Assembly: GCA_039933785.1 (NCBI GenBank)
Contig: JBDTNL010000013.1
Coordinates: 4,665-68,664 of the forward strand
Direction: 5' to 3'
Length of the DNA stretch: 64,000 nt
Source of the DNA: JBDTNL01 sp039933785
GTDB lineage: Bacteria; Acidobacteriota; Thermoanaerobaculia; Multivoradales; JAGPDF01
The notes under the pieces were generated by a model. The model searched no databases and was not told the origin of the DNA. It saw nothing but the letters and a program-made list of their open reading frames with translations. Shown one piece after another: positions 24,457 through 34,265 of this stretch. How positions within the stretch are numbered: the first letter of the stretch is position 1; each line of letters begins with the position of its first letter. The position numbers were made by a program, and so were the translations under genes.

Positions 24457-25497
24457 ATGACCTCGCAGGAAGTACCGCGCCTGCCTCCGGGGCAGGCCCT
24501 GACCCGCAAATTCCCCGTGGTCGGGGAGAAGTCCCCTGAGTCCGGCGCTCTCGACCTCTCGGCTTGGGGACTGGCGATCGGCGGATTGGTGGCGAGGCCG
24601 TCGCTGCTTCGATGGCGCGACTACCTCGCGCTGCCGCATCGCGAGCGCGTCGTCGATATCCACTGCGTCACTGGCTGGAGCCGGCTCGGCACCCGTTTCC
24701 TCGGGCTGCCGCTCAGCGAGTTGCTCCGGGAAGCGAGACCAACGGCCGAGGCGAGATTCGTCCGCTTCGAATCGGCGTCGCCGCGGCGTCACGACACCTC
24801 GCTGCCGCTCGACCTCGCGCTGGCCGATACCTGGCTCGTGCACGCGGTCGATGGCGAGCCGCTGTCGGTCGAGCATGGATTCCCGCTGCGGACGCTCACG
24901 CCCTCGCGCTATTTCTACAAGAGCCTGAAGTGGCTGCGGAGAATCGAACTGTTCGCCGAGGATCGTCTCGGCTTCTGGGAACGCGATTCGAGCTACCACA
25001 ACGTCGGCGACCCCTGGCCTGGCGATCAGCGTTTCACCACCGGCTCGCTCGACCCCGAGGATCTGGCGCGCTTCCGCGACGCGGAGTCTTTCGCGCCCTG
25101 GCGCACGGCGCGGCGAGTGATGCTGGGTCTCGCGCTGCCCAACTGGCGGCCGAGGTCCAAGGACCTGTCGCGGCTGCGGCTCAAGAACTGCGACCTCCGG
25201 GGCGCGGACCTCGCTGGGTGCGACTTGCGCGAGGCGAACCTCTCGCTGTCCAACTTGCGTCTGGCCAATCTTGCGGGAGCCGACCTGCGAGGCGCCGACC
25301 TCGAGGGCGTCGATTTCAGCGGCGCCGACCTTCGCGGTGCCGACATTTCCGGTGCGGCGTTGTCGGCGACGCGGTTCTTCGACGGATCAAAGACTGATCC
25401 CGAGCCGGCAAGGGTCGAGGCGCTGCGCTGGGAGGGCGCGTCCGGCCTGCTCGAGGATCAGGAAGAGTTTCTTCTCCGAGCGAGCCGCGAGACCTGA
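24457..25497 (+). CDS. Molybdopterin-binding oxidoreductase fused to pentapeptide repeats
   Basis: 346 residues. The N-terminal 200 residues form a sulfite-oxidase/MsrP-type molybdopterin domain: LPPGQALTRKFPVV, LRWRDYLALP, DIHCVTGWSRLGTRFLG with C70 as the likely molybdenum thiolate ligand, and GFPLRTLTPSRYFYKSLKWLRRIE. Residues about 232-308 are pentapeptide repeats (A(D/N)L-type: LRGADLAGCDLREANL, LAGADLRGADLEGVDF, LRGADISGA), which should fold as a right-handed quadrilateral beta-helix. No Tat or Sec signal is visible, so it looks cytoplasmic, unlike MsrP. It is the last gene of the recN chain and is followed by a palindromic terminator-like sequence. Confidence 0.85.
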   Translation: MTSQEVPRLPPGQALTRKFPVVGEKSPESGALDLSAWGLAIGGLVARPSLLRWRDYLALPHRERVVDIHCVTGWSRLGTRFLGLPLSELLREARPTAEARFVRFESASPRRHDTSLPLDLALADTWLVHAVDGEPLSVEHGFPLRTLTPSRYFYKSLKWLRRIELFAEDRLGFWERDSSYHNVGDPWPGDQRFTTGSLDPEDLARFRDAESFAPWRTARRVMLGLALPNWRPRSKDLSRLRLKNCDLRGADLAGCDLREANLSLSNLRLANLAGADLRGADLEGVDFSGADLRGADISGAALSATRFFDGSKTDPEPARVEALRWEGASGLLEDQEEFLLRASRET

Positions 25498-25535
25498 ACG
25501 CTCGAAGGCTCGTACCGCACCCATGAAACGAGGCC

Positions 25536-25563
25536 TGCGGGGACGGAGGCCTCCGTCCCCGCA
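25536..25563. terminator. 28-base perfect palindrome between convergent genes
   Basis: The half-site TGCGGGGACGGAGG is followed by its exact reverse complement. It lies 38 bases after the molybdopterin/pentapeptide stop and 22 bases after the convergent M28 peptidase stop, so it could end transcription from both sides. There is no clear U-tract, so a factor-independent mechanism is not proven. Confidence 0.5.
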
Positions 25564-25585
25564 TTGGATCTGACTGGCGCGGGCG

Positions 25586-27280
25586 CTAGTTCCCGGCCTC
25601 CGCCAGCGCCTTCTTGCGGGCCGCCTCGAACTCGTCGCCGGGGTTCCAGGTCGGTCCGACCGGGCGATTGGCGAGGGCGAGGGTGCAGAGGAATCCGAGC
25701 CGGGCGTCGTCCACCATGCCATCGAAGTTCCAGGCCGCCGTGAGCTCGTCGCTCGGCTGGTGGTAGTCGTTGGCTTCGTACGCCTCCGACATTTGCTTGC
25801 CGTAGCCGGCGGGTTGGCCGATGACCTCGATACCGCGCTTGAAGTAAAGCGCCGGCACGCCGATCTTGGCGAGGTTGAATTGGTCGGAACGGTAGAACGA
25901 GCCGCGATCGGGGAACTGGTCCGGAACCACGATGCGGCCCTGGACGGCGGCCATCTCGGTCGCGAGGTCGTCGATGTTGGACTTGCCGTTGCCGATCAGG
26001 CCGATATCGTGCGTCCGGCCCCAAAGCGCGCCGCCGTCGTAGTTCACGATCGCGGTAATGCGGCCGGCGGGCACGGTCGGGTGCAGGGAGTAGTACTTCG
26101 ATCCCAGCAGGCCCTGTTCCTCGGCCGCCCAGGCGATGAAGACCAGCGACCGCGCCGGACGCTCCGGCAACGCCACCATGGCGCGGGCGATCGACAGCAT
26201 CTGCGAGATGCCGGAGGCATTGTCCTCGGCGCCGTTGTAGATGGTGTCTCCCTTGGCGTTGGGTTTGCCGATGCCAAGGTGATCGTGATGGGCCGTGACT
26301 AGCACGGCCTGCGCGGCGAGTCCGTTCGGGCCGAGGCCGCCGCCCGGGAGAACGCCGATCACATTCGCGGTCTCGACGCGGCGGATGGTGTTGTGAAGCT
26401 CGATCGAGGTGGTGATACCAAGCGGCACGGGCTTGAAGTCTTTGCGATGCGCCGCGGCGACGAGCTTGTCGAGGTCCTGGCCAGCCGAAGCGAGGAGTCG
26501 GCGAGTGGCCGCCTCGGTGGCCCATCCTTCGAGCTGCACCCTGGGCTCGTTCTCGGCGGGCAGCCCGAAGCGCTCGCCCGTCCACGAGGTCTGCACCACT
26601 TGGAATGGATAGCCCGCCGACGGCGTCGTGTGGATGATGATGGCGCCGGCCGCGTGTTGGCGCGCCGCGCTCTCGTATTTGTAGACCCAGCGGCCGTAGA
26701 ACAGCCGCGTCTTGCCGGCGAACATGTGGTCGTCCCAGTCGGGGTCGTTGTTCAGCATGACCAGGATCTTGCCCTCGAGATTCGCGCCCTTGAAGTCGTC
26801 CCATCCGTACTCCGGCGCCTGGATGCCGTAGCCCACGAACACCAATTCGGCGTTCTTGAAGCCCGCGGTCTCCGATTGCACGCCGCTGGTCGCGATGTAG
26901 TCGTCGAAGAACTTGAGATCGGTTTGAGCCCCGTTGGCGGACTTCGCCTTGAACGACCAGATCGCCGGCGCTCCGGTCTTGATGCCGACCACCGGTACGG
27001 GCTGCTCCCACGAGCCGTTGGCGCCCCCGGGCCGGAGGCCCAGAGATTCGAACTGGGTCGCGATCCAAAGGCGCGCCAGCGAATCCCCGCGCGTCGCTGG
27101 GCCGCGGCCTTCGACCAGGTCGTTGGCGAGGAAGGCGATCGACGAGCGCAGGGTGGCGGGATTGATCTGCTCGGCCGCTTTCTCCCAGTCCTCGGGCACT
27201 CCGGCTGGAGGAGCCGCCAACAGCGGCGACGTGACGAGGGCGAGGGCTGCGACGGCTGACACGAACGAGTATCGAGACAT
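25586..27280 (-). CDS. Secreted M28-family zinc aminopeptidase with PA domain
   Basis: 564 residues, ATG at 27280 with GGAGG upstream. Signal peptide MSRYSFVSAVAALALVTSPLLA. A PA-type insert spans about 140-300 (LVFVGYGIQAPEYGWDDFKGANLEGKILVML). The M28 catalytic domain supplies the two-zinc set: H in TAHHDHLG, D in GAEDNASGI, EE in WAAEEQGLLGS, and H in DYHQPSDE. It should release amino acids from peptides in the periplasm or outside. Convergent with the molybdopterin fusion and divergent from the DUF2071 gene. Confidence 0.92.
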   Translation of the reverse strand: MSRYSFVSAVAALALVTSPLLAAPPAGVPEDWEKAAEQINPATLRSSIAFLANDLVEGRGPATRGDSLARLWIATQFESLGLRPGGANGSWEQPVPVVGIKTGAPAIWSFKAKSANGAQTDLKFFDDYIATSGVQSETAGFKNAELVFVGYGIQAPEYGWDDFKGANLEGKILVMLNNDPDWDDHMFAGKTRLFYGRWVYKYESAARQHAAGAIIIHTTPSAGYPFQVVQTSWTGERFGLPAENEPRVQLEGWATEAATRRLLASAGQDLDKLVAAAHRKDFKPVPLGITTSIELHNTIRRVETANVIGVLPGGGLGPNGLAAQAVLVTAHHDHLGIGKPNAKGDTIYNGAEDNASGISQMLSIARAMVALPERPARSLVFIAWAAEEQGLLGSKYYSLHPTVPAGRITAIVNYDGGALWGRTHDIGLIGNGKSNIDDLATEMAAVQGRIVVPDQFPDRGSFYRSDQFNLAKIGVPALYFKRGIEVIGQPAGYGKQMSEAYEANDYHQPSDELTAAWNFDGMVDDARLGFLCTLALANRPVGPTWNPGDEFEAARKKALAEAGN

Positions 27281-27411
27281 GGCGTTTCCTCCGGATTCGG
27301 GGAGTTTCGGGCAGCTCCGTGGGTGTGGGAGGCCTGAGAGCGCAGTGTCTCACGCTTGCGGCGCCTTTTCCGAGCGCGGTATCTTGAACCAACGCCGTCC
27401 TCAGAAACGCG

Positions 27412-28188
27412 ATGCGCCTGCAAACCGTCGTCCGTGACTGCCTGTTCCTGAACTGGGCTCTGCCCGTCGAGCGCCTGCCCGCGCCGCCGGAGCCGCTGCG
27501 CTATGAGCTGCACGCCGGTCCTGACGGTCCATCGGCTTTCGTCTCGGCGGTGTTGTTCCGTCAGGAAGGGATGCATCTGCCGAGCCTCCCGCTGCCGCGG
27601 CTCTCGTATTCGCAGTGCAACGTGCGGGCCTATGTCTTCGACGGCGACGACGAGCCGGCGGTGTGGCTCTGGCGCGAGCTCGTGCCGGCCTGGGTGGTCC
27701 CGGCGGCGCGTCTGCTCGGAGGGCAGCCGGCGAGCGCAGCCTCGTTCGACTATCCGCGGCCATCGCGCGAGCCCAATCTCCCGTCGTGGTCCTGGCGCGT
27801 GCAGGCGGGCGAGCGGAGGCTCGAGGTACGCGCCGAACGCGGCGCCGCCGCGCCGCTCGAGAAGCCGTCGTTTCCATCGTGGAACGGGCTGGTCGAATCG
27901 CTTCGCCAGCGCTCGCGCGGCTACGCGATTTCTGGGTCGAAGGGCTCCTCGGGCTCGGGCCTGCAACGGGTAGCGGCGTCGCATCCGTCGGTGCCGGTTT
28001 GGCCTTTGAGAATCGACCTCACGGACACTTCCCTGGTGGCAAGCTCGGCGCCCGGAAGCGCGCCCGGAAGCCTTGCCCTGCCACGGCTTCACTCGGCATG
28101 GCTTTGTCCGGAGATTCCGCTGGTTTTCGACCTGGCGCCGATGCCTGTGGCGCTGACCTTGCCGAACCAGGTCCCGGCACCAGGTTGA
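27412..28188 (+). CDS. DUF2071 (YqjF-like) protein
   Basis: 258 residues. The family pattern is visible: LNWALPVERL near the start (in place of the usual W-x-P), LPSLPLPRLSYSQCNVRAYVFDGDDEPAVWLWRELVPAW, and SWSWRVQAGERRLEVRAERG. DUF2071 proteins are soluble beta-barrel proteins of unknown function. The gene is 66 bases before the LeuB-like gene on the same strand; a link between them is not evident. Confidence 0.7.
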   Translation: MRLQTVVRDCLFLNWALPVERLPAPPEPLRYELHAGPDGPSAFVSAVLFRQEGMHLPSLPLPRLSYSQCNVRAYVFDGDDEPAVWLWRELVPAWVVPAARLLGGQPASAASFDYPRPSREPNLPSWSWRVQAGERRLEVRAERGAAAPLEKPSFPSWNGLVESLRQRSRGYAISGSKGSSGSGLQRVAASHPSVPVWPLRIDLTDTSLVASSAPGSAPGSLALPRLHSAWLCPEIPLVFDLAPMPVALTLPNQVPAPG

Positions 28189-28254
28189 TCCATGGGGCGA
28201 AACATGCCCACGACAGACTGAGCCCGCGCCGACGGGCTGGTATCCTCCGCCGCG

Positions 28255-29361
28255 ATGGAACCCACCGAGCTCGTCCGCCCGCAGGACCGCCGACCGCAGT
28301 GCATCGCCATCGTCCCTGGAGACGGCATCGGCAAGGACGTGACCGCCGAGGCGGTGAAGGTGCTGACCGCGGCTACCGAGCGTTTCTCGCTGCCCATCGT
28401 TCTCGAGCACTTCCCGTGGAGTGCGGATCACTATCTGGCGACGGGAGTTACGCTGCCCGCCGGGCAGTTGGAGACTTGGCGCGACGAGTACGCGGCCATC
28501 TTCATGGGCGCGTTTGGAGATCCACGGGTTCCCGACATGAAGCACGCGGCCGACATCCTGCTCGGCACGCGGTTCGGGCTCGATCTTTACATCAACTTCC
28601 GGCCGGTCAAGGTCTACGACGAGCGGTTGTGTCCGCTCAAGGACAAGACCTGCGAGCAGGTCGACTTCGTGGTTTTTCGCGAGAACACCGAAGGCGCGTA
28701 TGTGAACGTCGGAGGCACCTTCAAGAAAGGCACTCCGGATGAAGTCGCCGTACAGGAGGAGATCCACACGCGGAAGGGCGTCGAGCGCATTGTCCGAGCG
28801 GCGTTCGAGTACGCCGCGGCGCGCGGCAAGACGCGCGTGTGCATGGCGGACAAGTCGAACGTGATGCAGCACGCGCATGGACTGTGGCAGCGAGTGTTCA
28901 GGGCAGTGGCGGCGGAGTATCCGGGCATCGAAGCGCAGCATCTGTTCGTGGACGCGCTGACGCTCCTGATGGTGCGTGAACCCGAGAGCTTCCAGGTGAT
29001 CGTCACCAACAACATGTTTGGTGACATCGTCACTGACCTCGCGGCGGCGCTGCAGGGTGGATTGGGCGTCGCGGCATCGGCGAATACCCATCCGGGTCGC
29101 TGTTCGATGTACGAGCCGGTCCACGGTTCTGGGCCGAAGCTTGCCGGCACCGGGAAAGCGAACCCGGTGGGTGCGGTACTGACCGCGGCGTTGATGCTCC
29201 AGGATCTCGGCCACGCCGAGGCCGCGGATGCGATCGAGCAGGCCGTCGGCGCAAGCTTGCGAGCCCGCCAGTGCACGATCGATGTCGGAGGCACTTGGAC
29301 CACGGCCGCGGTTGGCGATCTTCTGGCGGCTCGGGTGCGAACGAGACTCGACAGGAGCTAA
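28255..29361 (+). CDS. Isocitrate/isopropylmalate dehydrogenase family (LeuB-like)
   Basis: 368 residues. Motifs of NAD-dependent beta-decarboxylating dehydrogenases are all present: IVPGDGIGKDVTAEAV, VVFRENTEGAYV, KSNVMQHAHGLW, and FGDIVTDLAAALQGGLGVAASANTHPGRCSMYEPVHGSGPKLAGTGKANP. It oxidises and decarboxylates a 3-substituted malate. Substrate could be 3-isopropylmalate, tartrate/malate or a homologue; the loop DLYINFRPVKVYDERLCPLKDK after the first domain is typical of LeuB-like paralogues. A LeuA-like synthase is two genes downstream, which favours a chain-elongation role. Confidence 0.85.
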   Translation: MEPTELVRPQDRRPQCIAIVPGDGIGKDVTAEAVKVLTAATERFSLPIVLEHFPWSADHYLATGVTLPAGQLETWRDEYAAIFMGAFGDPRVPDMKHAADILLGTRFGLDLYINFRPVKVYDERLCPLKDKTCEQVDFVVFRENTEGAYVNVGGTFKKGTPDEVAVQEEIHTRKGVERIVRAAFEYAAARGKTRVCMADKSNVMQHAHGLWQRVFRAVAAEYPGIEAQHLFVDALTLLMVREPESFQVIVTNNMFGDIVTDLAAALQGGLGVAASANTHPGRCSMYEPVHGSGPKLAGTGKANPVGAVLTAALMLQDLGHAEAADAIEQAVGASLRARQCTIDVGGTWTTAAVGDLLAARVRTRLDRS

Positions 29362-29363
29362 GA

Positions 29364-30482
29364 ATGGCTGTGCCAACTCTCGACAGGCTCGCAGCTCTCA
29401 TCGAAATGGAGAGCCCGGCCATCCTGTCGACTTGGCGTCGCCAAGTCAGGGAGCTACCCTCGGCTCAGCGCCTGGATCTTCCGACGCTCAACGATCACAT
29501 TCCTGCACTCCTCGAGGAATTGGCGCGCGCGTTCCGCACGGTTTCGGACGCGAAAATCGCGCAAGCGCTTCTTGCCGGAAGTCCACCGGCGCATGGCTTG
29601 CAGCGCTGGGCCGATGGGTTCGACATCGTCGAGGTCGTGGCCGAGTACGGCATCCTTCGTGGCTGCATCCACGATCTCGCCGATCGGCACGACATCAGCT
29701 TGCGAGGATTGGCGTTCCACATTCTGAATCGCGTCTTCGACGAGGCGATCGGCTTGGCAGTGCAGACCTTTGCGACGGAACAGGCGTTGGAAGTCCAGAG
29801 GCGCCGTGAAGAGCACTTGGCCTTTGTCGCGCACGACCTTCGTACCCCGCTCAATGCCATCGCACTCGCGACGCGACTTCTCGATGACACACTCGCGGAC
29901 AGTCGAAGCCCGACTGCTGAGAAGATGCTGCGGACGTTGGATCGCAGCGTCGCCAATCTGGCCCTACTGGTGGACAACGTGCTCAAGGAGAACGCCAACG
30001 TTCAATCCGCGATCGGCTCCAGCCTCGAGCGGCGGGAATTTGAGCTCTGGCCGCTCGTCGAGCGGTTGATTCAGGACCTCCTGCCGGTGGCCGCGACGGC
30101 AGGCACCACCCTGATCAACGCAGTTCCGGATGAGCTCAGGGTCTATGCGGACGCCAGCCTCCTGCGCCGGACTTTTCAGAACCTGATCGCGAACGCGGTC
30201 GAATATTCGCCGCGCGGCCAGGTCGAGATCGGCGCGCGGCGTACCGCCGACGGTTCGACGGGGTGCTGGGTGCGTGACAACGGCGCTGGAATCCCCGCGG
30301 ACCGCCTGGAGAGTATCTTCGTCAAGGGAGAAACTGACCCAGAGCGCGACGGTGGCCTGGGCTTGGGGCTCCCGATCGTCAAGACATTCGTGGAAGCGCA
30401 CGGCGGAAGCGTCACGGTTGAAAGCACTGAGGGAGAGGGTGCGGTCTTCAAGTTTACCCTTCCGCATCGTGCTCGAGCCTGA
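29364..30482 (+). CDS. Cytoplasmic sensor histidine kinase with RsbRD-type N-terminus
   Basis: 372 residues, ATG at 29364 with AGGAG seven bases upstream and two bases after the LeuB-like stop. No membrane segment. The N-terminal 145 residues are an all-helical RsbRD/RsbT-coantagonist-like input domain (IEMESPAILSTWRRQVRELP start). HisKA has the H-box FVAHDLRTPLNAIAL; HATPase has NLIANAVEYSP, DNGAGIP and GGLGLGLPIVKTFVEAHGG. No response regulator is adjacent, so its partner is unknown. Its place between two leucine-type enzymes is unusual. Confidence 0.88.
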   Translation: MAVPTLDRLAALIEMESPAILSTWRRQVRELPSAQRLDLPTLNDHIPALLEELARAFRTVSDAKIAQALLAGSPPAHGLQRWADGFDIVEVVAEYGILRGCIHDLADRHDISLRGLAFHILNRVFDEAIGLAVQTFATEQALEVQRRREEHLAFVAHDLRTPLNAIALATRLLDDTLADSRSPTAEKMLRTLDRSVANLALLVDNVLKENANVQSAIGSSLERREFELWPLVERLIQDLLPVAATAGTTLINAVPDELRVYADASLLRRTFQNLIANAVEYSPRGQVEIGARRTADGSTGCWVRDNGAGIPADRLESIFVKGETDPERDGGLGLGLPIVKTFVEAHGGSVTVESTEGEGAVFKFTLPHRARA

Positions 30483-30565
30483 ACCCTGGCGATGATCCGT
30501 CAGATCGCACCGGCTCCTGCGCCGTATACTTCGCTCGATTCGGCCCGATCCAGGAGATCCCCTCG

Positions 30566-31807
30566 ATGCAGCTTGAAGAATCCGATCTGATCTACGACTG
30601 GAATCGCGCCGATGGCGTGCATTCCGTGCCCGCCCGCGGCCGGGTCGAGCTCGATGACGAGACCTTGCGCGATGGCCTGCAGAGCCCGTCGGTGCTGTCG
30701 CCGTCGATCGAGGACAAGATCCGCATCCTGCATTTGATCGCCGACCTCGGCATCGAGTCGGTGAACATCGGCCTACCGGGCGCGGGTCCGCACGTGATGC
30801 GAGACGTCACGCGCCTGGCGCAGGAGATCGCGGATCATCGCCTGCCACTGCTACCGAATTGCGCCGCGCGCACGGTCGAGGCCGACATCCGGCCGGTGCT
30901 CGAGATCACGCAGAAGACCGGCGTAGCGATCGAGGTGTCGTGCTTCCTGGGGTCGAGCCCCATTCGGCAGTATGCCGAGAATTGGGACATGGACCGCCTG
31001 CTGAAGCTGACGCGCGACGCGGTGTCTCTCGCCGTGGGCGCCGGCAATCCAGTGATGTACGTCACCGAAGACACCACGCGGGCCAAGCCAGAGGACATTC
31101 GCCGGTTGTATTCGGCCGCTGTCGAGGCGGGGGCAGAGCGGGTCTGCATCGCCGACACCGTCGGTCATGCGACCCCCGATGGGGCACGCGCCCTCGTGCG
31201 GTTCATCCGTTCGGTGGTCGGCGAAGAGGTGAAGATCGACTGGCATGGGCACAAGGACCGCGGGCTTTCGATCATCAACGCCTTGGCCGCAGCCGAGGCG
31301 GGCGCCGATCGTTTGCACGCCACGGCGATCGGCATCGGCGAGCGCTGCGGCAATTGCCCGATGGAGCTGCTGCTGGTGAACCTCCACCTCCTCGGCTGGT
31401 CGACGCGCGATCTCTCGAAGCTCACCGAATACTGCGAGCTGGTTTCGGCGACCACCGGCGTGCCAATTCCCGACAACTACGCCGTCGTAGGAAAGGACGC
31501 CTTTCGCACCGGCACAGGGGTGCACGCCGCGGCGATCATCAAGGCCCGCGCCAAGGGCGACGAGTGGCTGGCCGATCGCATCTACTCCGGGGTTCCCGCG
31601 AGCCTCGTTGGCCGCCACCAGTTGATCGAGATTGGGCCGATGAGCGGTGAATCGAACGTGACGTTCTGGCTCAAGGAGCGCGGCATCGAGGCCGAGCGCT
31701 CCCTGGTCGAGGCGATCTTCCGCCGCGCCAAGGAGTCCGACCGCACGCTGGAGGAGGGCGAGGTTCTCGGTGTTTGCAGGAGTCACGGAGCGGCTCTACC
31801 TTCCTAA
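30566..31807 (+). CDS. DRE-TIM 2-isopropylmalate/homocitrate synthase-like protein
   Basis: 413 residues with the DRE-TIM signature LDDETLRDGLQSPSVLS, and later DTVGHATPDGARALVRFI, IDWHGHKDRGLSIINALAAAEAGADRLHATAIGIGERCGNCPMELLLVNL, the metal-binding HxH (HGHKD) and the GERxGN motif. It condenses acetyl-CoA with a 2-oxoacid. It is short for LeuA and lacks the C-terminal LeuA regulatory domain, as homocitrate and citramalate-type enzymes may. With the LeuB-like gene it could form part of a leucine-type chain extension; the exact 2-oxoacid is unknown. Confidence 0.85.
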   Translation: MQLEESDLIYDWNRADGVHSVPARGRVELDDETLRDGLQSPSVLSPSIEDKIRILHLIADLGIESVNIGLPGAGPHVMRDVTRLAQEIADHRLPLLPNCAARTVEADIRPVLEITQKTGVAIEVSCFLGSSPIRQYAENWDMDRLLKLTRDAVSLAVGAGNPVMYVTEDTTRAKPEDIRRLYSAAVEAGAERVCIADTVGHATPDGARALVRFIRSVVGEEVKIDWHGHKDRGLSIINALAAAEAGADRLHATAIGIGERCGNCPMELLLVNLHLLGWSTRDLSKLTEYCELVSATTGVPIPDNYAVVGKDAFRTGTGVHAAAIIKARAKGDEWLADRIYSGVPASLVGRHQLIEIGPMSGESNVTFWLKERGIEAERSLVEAIFRRAKESDRTLEEGEVLGVCRSHGAALPS

Positions 31808-31813
31808 AGTGCG

Positions 31814-32755
<942 letters not shown>

Positions 32756-32768
32756 ACCCTTCGTCCGC

Positions 32769-33464
32769 ATGTCGAGCTCAATCGCGCGTAGCCTCGTATT
32801 CCTCGCTTGCACCTTCGCGACGGCTGCTTCCTTGCACGCCGAGCTGGTGGTGCTGACCGGCGGCGACGTCATCAAGGTCAAGTCCTTCGAGGCGGACGGA
32901 GAGCAAGCCCACCTCGAGTTCAAAGACGGGGGCATGATGACGATCTCCATGCTCCGGGTGGAGCACGTGGTCGACGACGAGATCGAGGACAAGCCAGAGC
33001 CGCTTCCGGCGGCGCCGGCGGTCGTGGCGTTCCCGCTGAGCTTCGACGCTGGCCAGGAAGTGCCGGCAACTCGCTACGGCGACTTCATCTATTCGATCGC
33101 CCGTGAGAACGCCTTGAACCCGAAACTCGTCGCCGCGGTGGTCAAAGCGGAGTCGGCCTTCAACGCGCGGGCCTATTCGAGCAAGGGCGCCTGTGGCCTC
33201 ATGCAGCTCATGCCCGCGACCGGGCGCCGCTTCGGCGTCGCCTGGGACGATCTCTTCGATGCGCGGAAGAATCTCGCGGCGGGCACGAAGTACCTGAAGT
33301 GGCTGGTCGACCGCTTCCAGGGCGACTTGCCGAAGGTGCTCGCGGCCTACAACGCCGGCGAAGGCTCCGTCGACCGCTATGCCGGCGTGCCGCCGTACCG
33401 CGAGACTCGTGAGTACATACGGCGCGTCTATGCGCATCTGGGCCTGACTCCAACCCCCTCTTGA
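32769..33464 (+). CDS. Lytic transglycosylase (SLT family), periplasmic
   Basis: 231 residues, ATG at 32769. Signal peptide MSSSIARSLVFLACTFATAASLHA. An N-terminal SH3-like segment (LVVLTGGDVIKVKSFEADGEQAHLEF) precedes the SLT fold: LNPKLVAAVVKAESAFNARAYSSKGACGLMQLMPATGRRFGV, with the catalytic Glu in KAESAF, then NLAAGTKYLKWLVDRF and VLAAYNAGEGSVDRYAGVPPYRETREYIRRV. It cleaves peptidoglycan glycan strands. It follows xerD by 13 bases. Confidence 0.93.
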   Translation: MSSSIARSLVFLACTFATAASLHAELVVLTGGDVIKVKSFEADGEQAHLEFKDGGMMTISMLRVEHVVDDEIEDKPEPLPAAPAVVAFPLSFDAGQEVPATRYGDFIYSIARENALNPKLVAAVVKAESAFNARAYSSKGACGLMQLMPATGRRFGVAWDDLFDARKNLAAGTKYLKWLVDRFQGDLPKVLAAYNAGEGSVDRYAGVPPYRETREYIRRVYAHLGLTPTPS

Positions 33465-33498
33465 GCGAGCGCCGAGCGTTGCTCGCTCGAGGAGCGGG

Positions 33499-34251
33499 AT
33501 GTATTCTCCTCGGACCATGGGAATCCCCATCGAGAAGAGTTTCATCGTGCAGGCGGATGCCCCGGCGGTGTGGAACTTCCTGGTCGATCCCTATCGAGTG
33601 GCGAAGTGCCTGCCGGGAGCGGCGATCACCGAGAAGGTGAGCGATACCGAGTACGCCGGCACCATGACGGTGAAAGTCGGGCCGGTGACCGCGAGCTATC
33701 GCGGCAAGCTGCGCTTCGAGCGCCTGGATGTCGCGATCCGCGAAGCCGACCTCGCGGCCTCCGGCCAAGAGACGCGCGGCAAGGGCGGAGCCGACATGCG
33801 GATGAAGAGCCGCGTGGTCGAACGCGGCCCGCTCGAGACCGAGGTGACAGTGACCTCGGACGTGAACGTCTTCGGCATCCTCGCCCAGTTCGGCCGCGGC
33901 ATGATCCAGGACGTGAGCGATCAGATGTTCCAGAAGTTCTCCGACGCGATGCGGCGCGAGCTCGAGATCCCGGTAACGCAGCCGCTGCGGATCGCGGCTC
34001 CCGATGCGCCGTTTGACCCGCCCACCGCTGTGACCGTCATCACCAACCCGGAGCGATCGTGGGCGCCGGTGCCACCCGCGCAACGGCCCGCCGAGCCAAC
34101 GCAGGAGGCGGTCCTCGATGTGGGGGCGATCGGCGTCGCGGCCGCCGGGCGAGCGGCGGGGCGGATGCTCCAGCGGCCCGCGTTCTGGGTGGCCGCATTG
34201 GCGGTCGGTGCGCTGGTCTTCTGGTTGCTGCGCAGAGTCTCTCTCGCCTGA
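33499..34251 (+). CDS. CoxG-like SRPBCC protein with C-terminal membrane anchor
   Basis: 250 residues. The SRPBCC fold of the CoxG family is clear: SFIVQADAPAVWNFLVDPYRVAKCLPGA, YAGTMTVKVGPVTASYRGKLRFERLD, and FGRGMIQDVSDQMFQKFSDAMRREL. A Pro-rich linker leads to one transmembrane helix at the end (about 226-245, FWVAALAVGALVFWLL), as in CoxG proteins that attach CO-dehydrogenase-type enzymes to the membrane. No molybdenum hydroxylase genes are adjacent. The ATG at 33499 has AGGAG upstream; an alternative ATG at 33517 gives MGIPIEK. Confidence 0.85.
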   Translation: MYSPRTMGIPIEKSFIVQADAPAVWNFLVDPYRVAKCLPGAAITEKVSDTEYAGTMTVKVGPVTASYRGKLRFERLDVAIREADLAASGQETRGKGGADMRMKSRVVERGPLETEVTVTSDVNVFGILAQFGRGMIQDVSDQMFQKFSDAMRRELEIPVTQPLRIAAPDAPFDPPTAVTVITNPERSWAPVPPAQRPAEPTQEAVLDVGAIGVAAAGRAAGRMLQRPAFWVAALAVGALVFWLLRRVSLA

Positions 34252-34265
34252 AGGGCTAGTCGGGG

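Noticed and set aside
26752..29376. An 874-codon minus-strand open frame spanning several genes
   Set aside because: It covers three real genes on both strands (M28 peptidase in another frame, DUF2071 and LeuB-like) and shows no family motif.
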